A DNA stretch of 64,000 nt from Spirodela intermedia (lineage: Eukaryota > Streptophyta > Magnoliopsida > Alismatales > Araceae): the NCBI GenBank assembly GCA_902729315.2, contig LR746264.1:7161878-7225877 (forward strand), in the 5' to 3' direction. The notes beneath the pieces were generated by a model. That model worked only from the letters and a program-made list of their open reading frames with translations, ran no database searches and was not told the DNA's origin. The stretch's first letter is position 1; each line of letters begins with the position of its first letter. Position numbers and translations under genes: made by a program. Shown here in pieces: positions 1 to 10,693 of this stretch.

Positions 1-251
1 CCTCCACGTTACACCCCTGCGGATAACCCTACTTCTCTTACTTCCATTTGCGCTTCAATGGTGAGGAAGAGGTTCCGTCCATTTTTGGCCCTCTTTCGAA
101 TGAGGAAACATTTCAGATGCCTTACAAGAGTCAACCTACTCGGTATTCGATTATTCTTCACAACAATAAAATGTACCTCAACGGGCTACTCTCTTTCCTT
201 CTCCCCCCGGTTTTGAAAAGTCATTTTGAGGAAAATCACATCGTGGGGCTC

Positions 252-1861
252 TCAGTAAACGAGCCGCGGCTCGAATTCAGCGAAATCTACAGATCCGGAC
301 TCGACGGGGGGCATAAGATAAGCAGCCACGATCTCGGAGACCAGCGCCGCCACCAGGGGAATCTTCTTGAAGTTCTTCACCAGAGGGATATCCTGGCTCT
401 CCCCGACCGCAATCAGCTTCTCGTTGATCTCCACCATGCGATCCAGCTTCCTTTTGAATTCTGGGTTCTCCACGTCCAGAACCGCGGGGAAGATCCTCGC
501 CGACGTCCGATTGGTCTGCAACAACATCAGGGCACACCAGCGGTGAGTACCGCTTCTCCCTCCCCTCCTAGAGAGAGAATCTCCGGAGCACTACTCCTCA
601 TTCCTCCTCACCTCGATAATGACATGCATGTCGAACTCCTTGGTGTTGAGCCCGATGCCTTCGTAGAAAGCCGTCCTCTGGCAGTCGTTCAGGTACATCG
701 TCACGTACACCTGCCAGAGAAGAAGCACCAGAGGGGAGGCCAGGTGAGCCCTCTGTCCCCCGAGGAAAAAGAACAAGTGTAAAGGGGAAGAGGATGAAGA
801 GGGTGGGGGATTACAGAGAGGCAGAAGAAGCGTGACCAGAGCTTGGCCTTCCAGTCGTTGAGGAACTGGGGCTGGGCCTTGAGCAGAGCAGAGAAGAAGT
901 CCCCATGGCGGTTCTCGTCCTGGCACCAGTTCTCGAAGTACTTGAAGATGGGATAGACTTGGAACTCCGGGTTGGCCTTCAGGTGCCTGTAGATGGTGAT
1001 GTACCTCCAGTACCCAATCTTCTCCGACAGGTAGGTGGCGTAGAAGATGAACTTGGGCTTGAAGAAGGTGTACTTCCGAGCCTTCGTCAGAAAACCCAGG
1101 TCCAGCGCCAGGTTGAAATCAGAGAGCCCCTTGTTCAGAAACCTGGCAGGTCAAATCATATGACAGAGGAGATGAGACATTTGGGTTCTCAGGGTAGGGA
1201 ATGCTCCGACTTTCTGGACACTAGAAATTACTCACCCGGCATGCCTGGCCTCGTCCCTGGACATGAGGGAGAAGATCTCCGCCACCACGGGGTTGGTTTT
1301 CTGCGGTCAGAAGAACAGGGTCAGAGATTGTGGAGGAAAAAGGAAGAAGGAAATAGTGAAGCTGATGTTAGGTTAGGTTATTGCCTTGAGGCGGCGGCCG
1401 AGCTCCTTGTAGAGGAGGAAGCCGGAGAACTCGGCGGTGCAGGAGCGCTCGAGGAACTCGACGAAGATCTGGCGGAGGGGCCCCTGCAACTTGTCGGCGG
1501 CCTCCTTGAAGGCCGGGTTGCGGACGAAGTGGGTCTGGTTGTAGTCAGTCTTGAACTCCTGGAGCAGCGCCTCGAACTCCTTCTCGTTCAGGTTCTTGTT
1601 CATCTCCGTGTTGAACAGGGACTCCATCTCGTCGAAGTCCGTCGTGTAGAACCTCGGCGTCAGCAGCGTCTCCTTTATCTCCGTCGTCTTGGGGGACTTC
1701 TTCGGGAGCGCCGTGGTGGCGCCTGCGGCTGGGGGAGGAGACCCCACCGCCATCCTCACGACGGAGGGCGGCCGCCGCCCGCCGAGCCTCGGTGCCGCCC
1801 CGGCGCCGAACCTGGACAGCCGGTTGATGGGCTTAACGAGGGCCAGCTCCGCCGTCGCCAT
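252..1861 (-). CDS. CRD1: Mg-protoporphyrin IX monomethyl ester (oxidative) cyclase, catalytic subunit
   Basis: This gene encodes the plastid di-iron cyclase (CRD1/CHL27/AcsF family) that forms the isocyclic ring of chlorophyll, converting Mg-protoporphyrin IX monomethyl ester to divinyl protochlorophyllide. Five coding exons read leftward: 1861-1385, 1300-1236, 1142-815, 710-612 and 515-252, giving 410 aa, close to the usual length of about 409. The first ~45 residues are Ala/Arg/Pro-rich with no acidic run, as in a chloroplast transit peptide. Two ExxH iron-binding motifs are visible: DEARH (E176, H179) and DENRH (E257, H260). The C-terminus ends with the family-typical [10 protein letters not shown]. 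The start at 1861 gives MATAEL; an upstream in-frame ATG at 1957 would only add a basic stretch and is probably 5' UTR. Intron 1 starts with GC rather than GT. Identity is very secure; exon edges are supported by phase and family alignment. Confidence 0.96.
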
Positions 1862-2864
1862 CTCTGCCTCTGCCTGCCTCCGCGACCTCTTCGCTTGATC
1901 GCTACCGAGGAGTCGCAGATAACCGGGAAGGGATGATATGAAGGGCGCTCCCCTCATCCAGTGAAATCCGCGGCTTTAAATGACGTTTTGACAAGTGTAC
2001 GCCACGCGGGCCCACTTTCATCCACGCCGGAAATCTGGACGACTGGCCCTGCGTGCTCCACGTATCCTCCCCCCCTCCCTTCCTGGGCGGCAGGGTGTAC
2101 TCCCTCCATGGCCTCGAGGTGGCCTCGAGGTGGACCACAGAAAATCGTCAACCAGAAAGTCAGATTTTTTTCTTTCTTTCGGAGAAAAATCTCTTCTCAC
2201 GGGCCGATATTCTCTGCTGTGACGGTTTTTTCCTCTTTTTTTTTAATCGAGGGGAAAATAGAGAAGATCGTTGACCTCAAGGTCCACTCGGGTTTCTTTC
2301 TCTTAATCGAATCTATTAGCCGGCTACAAACATTGATAACTGAATGTGTAACCCTTCTGCCCTCTGATTATAACCAGAAATGAATCAAAGCGTTTCAATT
2401 CCTATACGCCGGAATGGAAAAAGTCCAATTGTTCCTAGTTGACTTCTACGGTACGCGCAGTCACTCCAGGTCAACCGGGAAGTTCACCGAAGCTAAACTC
2501 GCTATGAACGGTATTCACTTCGTCTTTCACAGGCAAGAATAAAATAAAATAAATCTGTTCTTAGAATATAAGACTTGGGCGTAAAGAGTATGCTATCAAG
2601 CTCAATAAATCTCCACATTAGCATCATGGGACACCCGATTCCATGGCGTGTCTGGTTCAGACAAGGTAAATCGATCTTAGTTCTTTTTCCGGATGCTTTT
2701 CTCGGGCTCGCTGTCATGATCTTCTGTCACTGACAAGGAAAGTTCACTGCGCTTATTAGCCCATCGATCATAGGAACGTGTCTCCGACTGTTGTGGACGC
2801 ATAAAAAATATATAATCAGCGTTGACTCTCATCCCCGGGGAGAGAGACAACGATAGCATCAAGG
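1862..2864. other. Intergenic: CRD1 promoter side and 3' side of the DHHC gene
   Basis: No supported gene lies here. The left part is the 5' flank of the leftward CRD1 gene and has a weak AT-rich core-promoter candidate (TTTAAAG read leftward, about 1975-1981). The right part should hold the 3' UTR of the leftward DHHC gene. The short open frames overlap each other on both strands and have no recognisable domain. Confidence 0.5.
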
Positions 2865-5644
2865 TCACTGCTTCTTGAGGCCCGGGGCCCGGCCAGTGAC
2901 CACTCCTTCAGTGAACGGTTCTTGGAGGGTGGGAAATTGCAATAGATCCCTGTCGTGCCTGTTCTTCTTCAGATCATCACTGAAACCTCCGAAATCCGGG
3001 TCAGGTGTGATGCTGCCGATTGAGACCTTGTTCCCCATTTCCATGTCGATCTTTTCTATATGGCTGGTGATATCCGTTCCGACCTTTGGAGTCAATGGCA
3101 CAGCTTCTGCTGATTCCGTGGGTACCCAGGACCGGAAATTGTTCATCGACGGAGGGATCCTTGAGAAAAATAAAGACTTGAAGTTTCTAAAGATCCCCTT
3201 GTCGTATGGGTTCACCTTCGTCTCATATCGGTACCGGAAGTTCTCGTAAGTTGTCTGCACAAGAGGGAAAATGGCACCGAGAATCAAAAGGATGCACAGA
3301 AGAGGGATTGATGCCGATGGCTCTGTTCAGAAAAGTTATCTATATCGGTCTAACCAAGCAGGCTTTGATCAGAATGGTGAAATAGGGTTTAGCAGCGTTC
3401 AGAACAGAATGCCAGAATAATGTTGGTCTGTAGATATAATTTGGAATATAGTTCGGACATTGTAGTGATTTCTTGATTCTATATTGGCAGGGTATCTATA
3501 AGGAGGACTCACCTGATTGGTGCAGATCAGATATGTGTGGAAAATTGTGAGCCCACCGACGAACCAAACGGCTATGAATGTGTAAGTGATCAAGAAAAGA
3601 GATAGGATTTCTCCCCACATCAACTTCCAAATTGAGCCATAATGCCCCTTTCTTCCAATAATATTCAGCCACGAAAATGTGAACACGTAAATGCATAGGA
3701 AAGTCGACGATGATATAAACAAGTAGAAGAATCGGTAGTTGCGCTGCAATGAGACAAATGAAGGAATGTTAGCTTCACTGAAACAATAAAATCTTAAAAC
3801 TTATATGAATGCTGACGAGAATCGAAATGCCCCATTTCATATCCATCCATTAGATCGAGAGCTCACGAGTCATATTCATAGCCATGTGCTTTTCATCATT
3901 AAAAAAAGATGAAATGATTAATATGAAATATGACATCTTACCTTGCGCACGAGCTAAATTTGAAAAGTTAATAAATATAAATTTTTGATATTTCATGTCA
4001 TAACCGTCGCAATATTTGGTTAATGCTTGAAACAAAATAATGAAACTAAAAAAGAACGATGGCCATAGAAAACTAAGTAAATTGAATTTAATCCCTTGAC
4101 AATATGACTTACTAATCCGATGCACTGGCCCACCCATGGGCAGTGATGGTCAAATCTCTGGACACAATTGTTGCAGATTGAACAATGAGAAGCGCGGGGC
4201 GGACGATAAAGCAAGCAAGTGTCACAGAACTTTACTTTCACAGAAAAGCCATTTACAGTGAGTTCTTTAGTACGGGGAAGCTGTACATGATGGGTTATCC
4301 CGTTCACCCACTCCATGGATTGTGCAGTTCTGTCAAACGCTTCCTCTAAATCAGGTGGTTGGGTATTTCTCGGTATGATACCTGGATCTCTACTGGATGT
4401 CAGGAAGAGGAAGATCAAGTCCTGCATTTTACAGAATGCGAAGGTGAAACGTAGCGGGAGAGAAAAATTTAACTCTCTGAAATTCTTGAAAGTTGGACAG
4501 ATCTGATCAGGATAATTCAAAGAGCTCACCAACACAGTAATCGCTATGGCCACGATCAGAGCAGGAAATCCAAGGATGTGAGCCTGATCTCTGTCCCTCC
4601 AGGAACCGTTCTTCCCAGAAGTACTTATTTTCGAGATCACTTGAGAGCAAAAAGCGACTGATGGCCCTGCTATTAGGAGCGCTGATATGAGTAGTGATGC
4701 CACATCCGGACCAAATATCAGCTTCCCACCACAGAAAAACCTCTGAGACGTTAAAGGGTTCCACCATCATGAGTCTGCATCATATACATTAACATGTTGA
4801 CTCTAGAATGCGCCGTCATATATATTTTACCAGAATCACTGGACAAATCACTCAAATTAAATCCATACTGGATCAGGAAGTGACTTGGAAATGAAACAAG
4901 TAATTAAAGCAGGCAGAGAGATATCAGCGATTTTATCAAAACCATCATAAGCAGAACATGGCAGAGAAGTCACATTCTTAGTAAGAATTTATGTCGCACA
5001 ATATTTGGCCTCGGATGTATATGAAATCAAATCAATTGGTCGCAGATATCGACCATGTGGTTAAGCAAATGAAAGGAATCGGCCTGCTCTCGTTCCTCTG
5101 AGAAATTAATTAGTTAGAGTGGAAAAATAGGAAATTTCCGCCAAATGAAGGGGAATATAGCTTCAAACAACCTCCCTCGCAGAAGTCGACCAATCTCGCC
5201 CTACAGGTATTCACGCCATCGCGTTCCAAAGGCTTAACAAATGCAATGAAAAGAATAATCGGAGAGAACTGTGAGGAGATATGTATGATGCATGCAGGCG
5301 TTCGATATTCGAGTAAAATAAAATAGGAAAACTGATCGGTATAGATGAAGTTACATCCGGAGAATTGAAGACAATCCCAATCAACATAAAACCTGAGGTA
5401 GATTGGAATTCCGTTCAACACGGCAAATCTGAGATAACGATTCTTTAAGAAAAGCAATGGCAGTGAAACAATCTGGGAACTACGCGTACGCATTGATTGT
5501 GTGGGACCAATATCGAAAGGAACATTCCAATTAAAAAATCATTAGCAAGAATCATTCGCAAATTCGTGGTGACGGACTAGTTCGAGACCGTACATTGCTT
5601 CCTTTCCAAACTTGATACAGTCGCCTTGGCTGTGTCGCGTCCAT
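2865..5644 (-). CDS. DHHC-type protein S-acyltransferase (palmitoyltransferase)
   Basis: This membrane enzyme transfers palmitate to cysteines of target proteins at plant endomembranes or the plasma membrane. Five coding exons read leftward: 5644-5594, 4742-4530, 4421-4113, 3743-3513 and 3254-2865, giving 397 aa. The cysteine-rich domain in exon 3 contains [14 protein letters not shown] and the catalytic DHHC (residues 179-182). Hydrophobic segments lie on both sides: two before, in exon 2 and at the start of exon 3, and two after, in exon 4. DPG (RDPGIIPRN) and TTxE (TTYENF) motifs are both present in the expected order. The short first exon, [17 protein letters not shown], matches the conserved plant PAT N-terminus [10 protein letters not shown]. 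The first intron is 851 nt. The C-terminal ~100 residues are hydrophilic and divergent. It resembles the Arabidopsis PAT05-PAT09 group, but I do not assign a single orthologue. Confidence 0.93.
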
Positions 5645-6049
5645 CGATCCGCTCGCGTACGTCCAGTCAGAAATGACAAAAAATCGAAATTCAATCTGTG
5701 ATCCTATCAATGTCCAGCTCCCGGTATCCTTCTCAGCGGGTTCTTCGCACGGATACACAGAGACGTCCCGAATAAAGCCATGAACAGCGAGGAAGCAAGG
5801 CAAGAGAGACGGATAGGGACAACGACGACGAATAAACAGGGGCCGCCGGCGTCGAGGCGGGGGAAGCGGAGGCGAGGAGGTGGTTCTCTCCGTGTTCTTT
5901 CTTCAGTTTACCGGTGGATCAAAATCCAGCTTCCCCCGCTCCCCCTCTCCCTCCCCCCGGTCGTTCCCCCGGATCAAGCGAGGGACCGTCATCTGCCCGG
6001 AAAGTCTTATTTTAGTTATTAGAAATTATTAAATTCCAACTTTCAACAC
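5645..6049. other. Intergenic: DHHC 5' flank
   Basis: This stretch holds the leftward DHHC gene's 5' UTR and promoter side, then the 5' flank of the tRNA-Arg gene. The frame upstream of the DHHC start stays open to about 5803 but its residues do not resemble the family, so I treat it as UTR. Pyrimidine-rich sequence occupies about 5928-5965. Confidence 0.45.
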
Positions 6050-6122
6050 GACTCCATGGCCCAATGGATAAGGCGCTGGTCTACGGAACCAGAGATTCTG
6101 GGTTCGATCCCCAGTGGAGTCG
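6050..6122 (+). tRNA. tRNA-Arg (anticodon ACG)
   Basis: The 73-nt sequence folds as a cloverleaf. The acceptor strand GACTCCA pairs with TGGAGTC (6115-6121) and the discriminator is G6122. The anticodon stem CTGGT/ACCAG encloses loop CTACGGA, with anticodon ACG at 6083-6085. The T-arm carries GGTTCGATCC (the B box) at 6101-6110. No intron is present. Genomic CCA happens to follow at 6123-6125, although plants normally add CCA after transcription. A T-rich RNA polymerase III terminator lies just downstream at about 6133-6145. Confidence 0.97.
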
Positions 6123-6129
6123 CCAGTCT

Positions 6130-6146
6130 CTCTTTTTCTTTTTCCG
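6130..6146 (+). terminator. Pol III T-run terminator of tRNA-Arg
   Basis: T-runs of five, interrupted by one C, lie within 25 nt of the tRNA 3' end. This is the expected form and position for an RNA polymerase III terminator. Confidence 0.7.
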
Positions 6147-6812
6147 GCTGAAATAAATCAGAAATTCTTTCTAAAACCCTCTTTGAACCGAAATAGCGGA
6201 GTGGGGTTTTAGTAGGGAATCCAAGAAGACCCCGGGAACTAGGGGTTTAACAGGCTGCCCGACGGAGCGGCGTCGGGGCTGCTCCAGAGGGAGGCCGCCG
6301 GAGAATCAATCTCCTGCTTGCTGTAGGTAGATTTGGTATTCCGATGAATCTCAGAAGCAGAGATCCACTGCGCCCTCTCTTTTTCCCTGCCCTGTGCCGC
6401 TTCGATCCACTGTAGGCTGTAAGAAGAGCGGCATCATATGGTTCGTCTCCCTTTGCTTGCCGTCGAGTGGTGGTTCTTCTTCCAGCTGCTTTCCAAAACT
6501 CGCCGCTGGATGCATGTGCACCTCGATGTGTTCAGGTCCGTTCTGTGGCGTTGCCGTCTTGCGCTTGCAGAGTTCGTTGTCTGCGGTTGTAGGTCGGATT
6601 CTGTTTCGGTCTTACCTGGGGTGCGAATTTTCGTTTTCTTTTTTGGTTCTTAGGATCCTTTTATTAGACAAGGCCGCCTTCTGGAAAAGGGGGGGATTCG
6701 TGTCCCAGGGTTTCACTGATGAACTGGCCTCCCTGTAGAATGGGCAGGGGTCGACGTTACTCACCGTCGTTCTTCGTCCTTCCATTCTTGCCTGCTGTAG
6801 TTTTTGGTTTTC
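6147..6812. other. 5' flank and probable 5' UTR of the PPR gene
   Basis: No separate gene is supported. Open frames at 6394-6738 and 6438-6653 overlap each other and show no recognised domain. The stretch most likely holds the promoter and leader of the downstream PPR gene. Confidence 0.4.
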
Positions 6813-8945
6813 ATGAGGGTTTTCCGGAAACTGTGCCCCATTTCTCGTAGGAACGACGTGTTCAACATCCTCCTATCCAGGCGCTTGGCTCTCCCTTGTA
6901 CATTTATATCTGACACCGATTCATCAACCTCTGATGATTCTTCCTACGACTCTGTGTCGGTCTCTCAACCCTCGGTCACCATTGCCCGACGTTGCGCTTG
7001 TTCCTTTGGTACTACGACAGGTGCTCGTGATGTTTGCTTACCCAACAGAAGGAAGTATTCCTTTTCGCGGTGTTGGTACAGTAAAGAGGAGATGCTGAGC
7101 AGGGTATCCCTTGTCCTCAGTGAGCGAGGGTGGGATTGCGGCTACCTGAATGGACCCAAGATTCAATTGGACGCGTCGCATGTGTCCTTGATCATGAACG
7201 CGCTTTTTGATGGAACCTCAGATGCCGCCCTTGCTTTCTTTTTCTTCAGATGGTCTCAGAGACGCAATGGGTCCAACCATGAAACCCATGCAGTGTGCAC
7301 AATGATCCACATTTCAGTGTTGGGGAATATGAACCACATTGCAATGAAATTTCTTCGTGACCTTGTCAGATGTAGGAGAGGAGGATCCCATGATTCTCTC
7401 TTCCACGTCCTTAAGGAAACCAGTAAGGACAGAAAGGCTACGGAAACTGTGTACAGTATGCTCCTTAGTTGTTATTTAGATCAGGACATGTTAGATGTTG
7501 CTCTTAAATTATTAGATGCCATGAAAGTCCTTGGCATGTACCCGGCTGCTGGAGTCTGTATAGCCCTTATCAAGAGATTGTTGAAATCAAAGAACTTGGA
7601 GTTAACTTTCTCGGTATTTGCAGAGGCTCTGTACCATGGAAGGGATTTAATTAACCAGACTCTAAGCTTACTTATTCATCACTGTTGTGTTCGAGGTAAT
7701 CTTGCAGATGCTTTTAAGTTGTTCTCTGAAATGTATAAATATGGATGCCAGCCTGATGTTGTCTCGTACACCATCATAATTGATTCTCTCTGCAAAAGTG
7801 GTTATCTTAAAGAGGCCACGTCTCTGTTACACAAGCTGGGTCAGGAGGGTATATCTCCCGACTCCCTTTTGACTTCCTCAATCGTCGATGGCTATTGTAA
7901 GGCTGGAAGATTAACAGAGGCAGTGAGCGTTCTGAAGGTTTTAGATTGTGCGCCTGATGAATTTATCTATAATAGCTTCGTTCATAGACTATGTGATGAG
8001 GGGAATATGCTGGAAGCTACTGAACTGGTCAATGAAATGTCTGAATCTGGTGCATTTCCTGATTGTTGCAACTGGACTACGGTTATTTATGGGTACAGTC
8101 GAGCAAACCAGGTCGGTCAGGCTCTGAAAATTTTTGGTGGAATGTTGAAGAGAGGAATTAAGCCTGCGCTGTTGACTTACACAGTTTTGATTGACTGCTA
8201 CTGCAAGCTAGGCGACGTGCGGGAAGCTGAGTCTTTGATTAACGTAATGGAGAAAAGTGGATTGAGACCAGATCTCGTTGCATATAACGTGTTGATTTAT
8301 GGCCACAGCATGAAGGGAGAGATGCAGAAGGCTTTCAAGGTGTTGAATGTGATGAAGGCAGGCGGCATTTATCCTAATCTTGTGACTTATAATATTCTTA
8401 TCCATGGTTTTGTCAAGAAAGGTTCTCTGATGGAAGCTAGAGAAGTTTTGACTGAACTCTCTGGTAGAGGTTATTCCCCTGACCGGTTTACATACACAAT
8501 CTTGATGAACGGTTTCTTTGAGGCTGGCAATTTCCAAGAAACATTTCATATATGGTCTCACATGAGTAAGAGTGGCAACAGACCTGACGTTATTAGTTGC
8601 AGTGTTCTTTTAAGTGGTTTCTGCAAGGCACAACGCATGCAGGAGGCTCATGCTTTCTTTCGTAAGATGCTGGAAGATGGTTTATCCCCTGATTTGGCAC
8701 TGTACAATATTCTTCTTTTTGGTTTCTGCAGAGAAGGTGATTTGCTGGAAGCCTTTCGGTTACTAAACATGATGGCTGAAAATAATATCATTCCAAATTA
8801 TATTACTTATTCGGCTCTCGTTCATGGTCTTAAGAAAAACAACGTCCATGATTCCAAGGAAGTTGCTGCCATCAGAATACAGCAGGCACTTGCGAAAAAT
8901 AATATTTTTGTTGACAACTCCACATATGTGGCTCCGTGTGCCTAA
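6813..8945 (+). CDS. P-class pentatricopeptide repeat (PPR) protein, organellar
   Basis: This is an intronless 710-aa protein. The first ~35 residues (MRVFRKLCPISRRNDV...) are rich in Arg and Ser and poor in acidic residues, as in a mitochondrial or plastid presequence. From about residue 200 to the end the sequence is built of ~35-residue PPR motifs in tandem, such as PDVVSYTIIIDSLCKSGYL, PDLVAYNVLIYGHSMKG and PNLVTYNILIHGFVKKG, roughly a dozen in all. There are no E, DYW or long-linker PPR features, so it is the P class, whose members bind organellar RNA and affect stability, splicing or translation. The first ATG in the open frame is at 6813. Target RNA and orthologue cannot be judged from the sequence. 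Confidence 0.93.
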   Translation: MRVFRKLCPISRRNDVFNILLSRRLALPCTFISDTDSSTSDDSSYDSVSVSQPSVTIARRCACSFGTTTGARDVCLPNRRKYSFSRCWYSKEEMLSRVSLVLSERGWDCGYLNGPKIQLDASHVSLIMNALFDGTSDAALAFFFFRWSQRRNGSNHETHAVCTMIHISVLGNMNHIAMKFLRDLVRCRRGGSHDSLFHVLKETSKDRKATETVYSMLLSCYLDQDMLDVALKLLDAMKVLGMYPAAGVCIALIKRLLKSKNLELTFSVFAEALYHGRDLINQTLSLLIHHCCVRGNLADAFKLFSEMYKYGCQPDVVSYTIIIDSLCKSGYLKEATSLLHKLGQEGISPDSLLTSSIVDGYCKAGRLTEAVSVLKVLDCAPDEFIYNSFVHRLCDEGNMLEATELVNEMSESGAFPDCCNWTTVIYGYSRANQVGQALKIFGGMLKRGIKPALLTYTVLIDCYCKLGDVREAESLINVMEKSGLRPDLVAYNVLIYGHSMKGEMQKAFKVLNVMKAGGIYPNLVTYNILIHGFVKKGSLMEAREVLTELSGRGYSPDRFTYTILMNGFFEAGNFQETFHIWSHMSKSGNRPDVISCSVLLSGFCKAQRMQEAHAFFRKMLEDGLSPDLALYNILLFGFCREGDLLEAFRLLNMMAENNIIPNYITYSALVHGLKKNNVHDSKEVAAIRIQQALAKNNIFVDNSTYVAPCA

Positions 8946-10693
8946 AAAATAAAAAACCAGAGATTCATACTCACGCCACCGCCTCATCTGCAGGGGTTCC
9001 TTTTGTATGGAGATGATGGATGCCGGGTGGAATACTCACGCCATTGGAAAGATGAATTCTTTGCAATGCACTGGTGTTGAAAACACTAAAGGAAGTGCCC
9101 ATCTGAATGGTTATATGGGCAGATGACTTGAACAATCCACGGACTTCACATGCTGGAATTGTAAAGAAGCAATTTAATCTGGCGAAGATGTACCATAAAG
9201 GCATCATGCATTTGAAGAATTATGGGACTTGTTACGGGTTAAGCAAACATATTTTGCTGCGGCAACTGAGGTACAACAACAAAGATTTCTATTACTATTT
9301 TAGTCTTGAACTGGACATGTGCTTGTAAATTCGTAAATGAAAAATTATCTTGCGACTGATGATCATACTGTCTTTCTGCAGTTACTAAAGTTCTGATTAA
9401 ATTATCAATTTTCTGGAACCGCTGAACAATCCTTGCCCTGTAATTTTTTTCTCATGGTTATTCACTTACTAATGCGTTTGGTAGGGTTTACTTTTGGAGG
9501 TCCTGAATATTGATGTCTGTAAATGCTATGATTGGCCATAATTTCTGCCGAAAAAAATCTCTTTACAAAAACTGCGCTTGACGTCAAGATTTTCTAAATA
9601 TTAGTGACCCCCAAGCTCTCCAAAACAGAAGACCGAATTACTTTTCCCGAATAGCAGTGCTGACCCACTTCCTCACAGATAATGTTGGCCCATTCTATTA
9701 TCCTTTCCAATTTCCTTGGGAACTGTTTCCCCCCTATTTGACCTCTGTGGCGTTTATTTAGATGGAATAGAGTCCATTGTAATTATCATCCTGTCCATGT
9801 TGTATCATTCCACAGACTTTCTTTCACGTAAAACCATCCTTTTTTTAAAGCTTTCTACAGTCCACAATTTGTTGCGATTTTGGACTCGTTCTTTCATTAT
9901 TGCCAATTCTCCTTCTTAATTCACGTCAATTATCGTTCGCCCACCTACGTCAACCGCTAGACAACTTATCCGCTATGTTCTTCTTGAGGATTTATGGTTC
10001 TTTTTTATCTCCTTGTTACACATTCTATTTTTGGTCTCATGGCTCCTCTGTCAGGCTACCACTGGCCGTCGTTAACGACAGTGCCCATGTCATTTGGTAA
10101 TCCCATTCTCCATTTCCGCAGTTTTCAAGGCTAACAGAGAAAGATTCCATGATTCCTGCACCTGCAGCTACTTTTGGAGAGAAGAACTGCTGAGCCTCCT
10201 GTCCCTCAGAATAAACGAGGATGAAGCCCAAACACAAACCGCAAGGGAGGTGTATTCTCCTTAAGGGCTGATGGCTTCCCAGAAGAAAAATCACAGCGCA
10301 AAATTAGTCTCGAAGTTGAAGGGAATCCCCTTTGATGCGAAGGAATTGCCAGATTCCTAGTGTCACATCTTTCATAGGCTCCCCCTAACAAGAGCAAGGA
10401 TCATTGCAATGGATCCATATGCTTCCCTCTGCCTATCATCCACTAAAACAATGAAAGGAGTCTAGCAGCTTTGTTCATAATCTTCATCGAGATTGAAGAA
10501 CAATATATTTCTGTGTGAAGTTGAGTCTTCTATGAAGCGGAAAAGATGAGTCGGGGCTCTCAAAGACAGTCTGCTGCCTAGAAAATTCTTTTATAGGACA
10601 GCAAATCGAAAGAGGCTCAATTTACAAAGGGGGCACATCTATGGACCGGAAACATGAGAAGATGACTTCTTTGAGAGGGGGGCTGTCGACATT
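8946..10693. other. Intergenic 1.75 kb, no gene recognised
   Basis: This AT-rich stretch lies between two convergent genes, PPR (+) and RING (-). Open frames are short (under 90 codons), overlap on both strands and show no domain I recognise. I see no tRNA or clear terminal repeats. It should contain the 3' UTRs of both genes. Confidence 0.5.

Noticed and set aside
905-1936. 343-codon plus-strand frame over CRD1
   Set aside because: It is the antisense shadow of CRD1 exons and runs through its introns; the peptide is low-complexity Leu/Glu/Val.
6394-6738. 114-codon frame upstream of the PPR gene
   Set aside because: It overlaps another open frame, has no domain and an odd Cys/Ser composition, and is best explained as PPR leader sequence.
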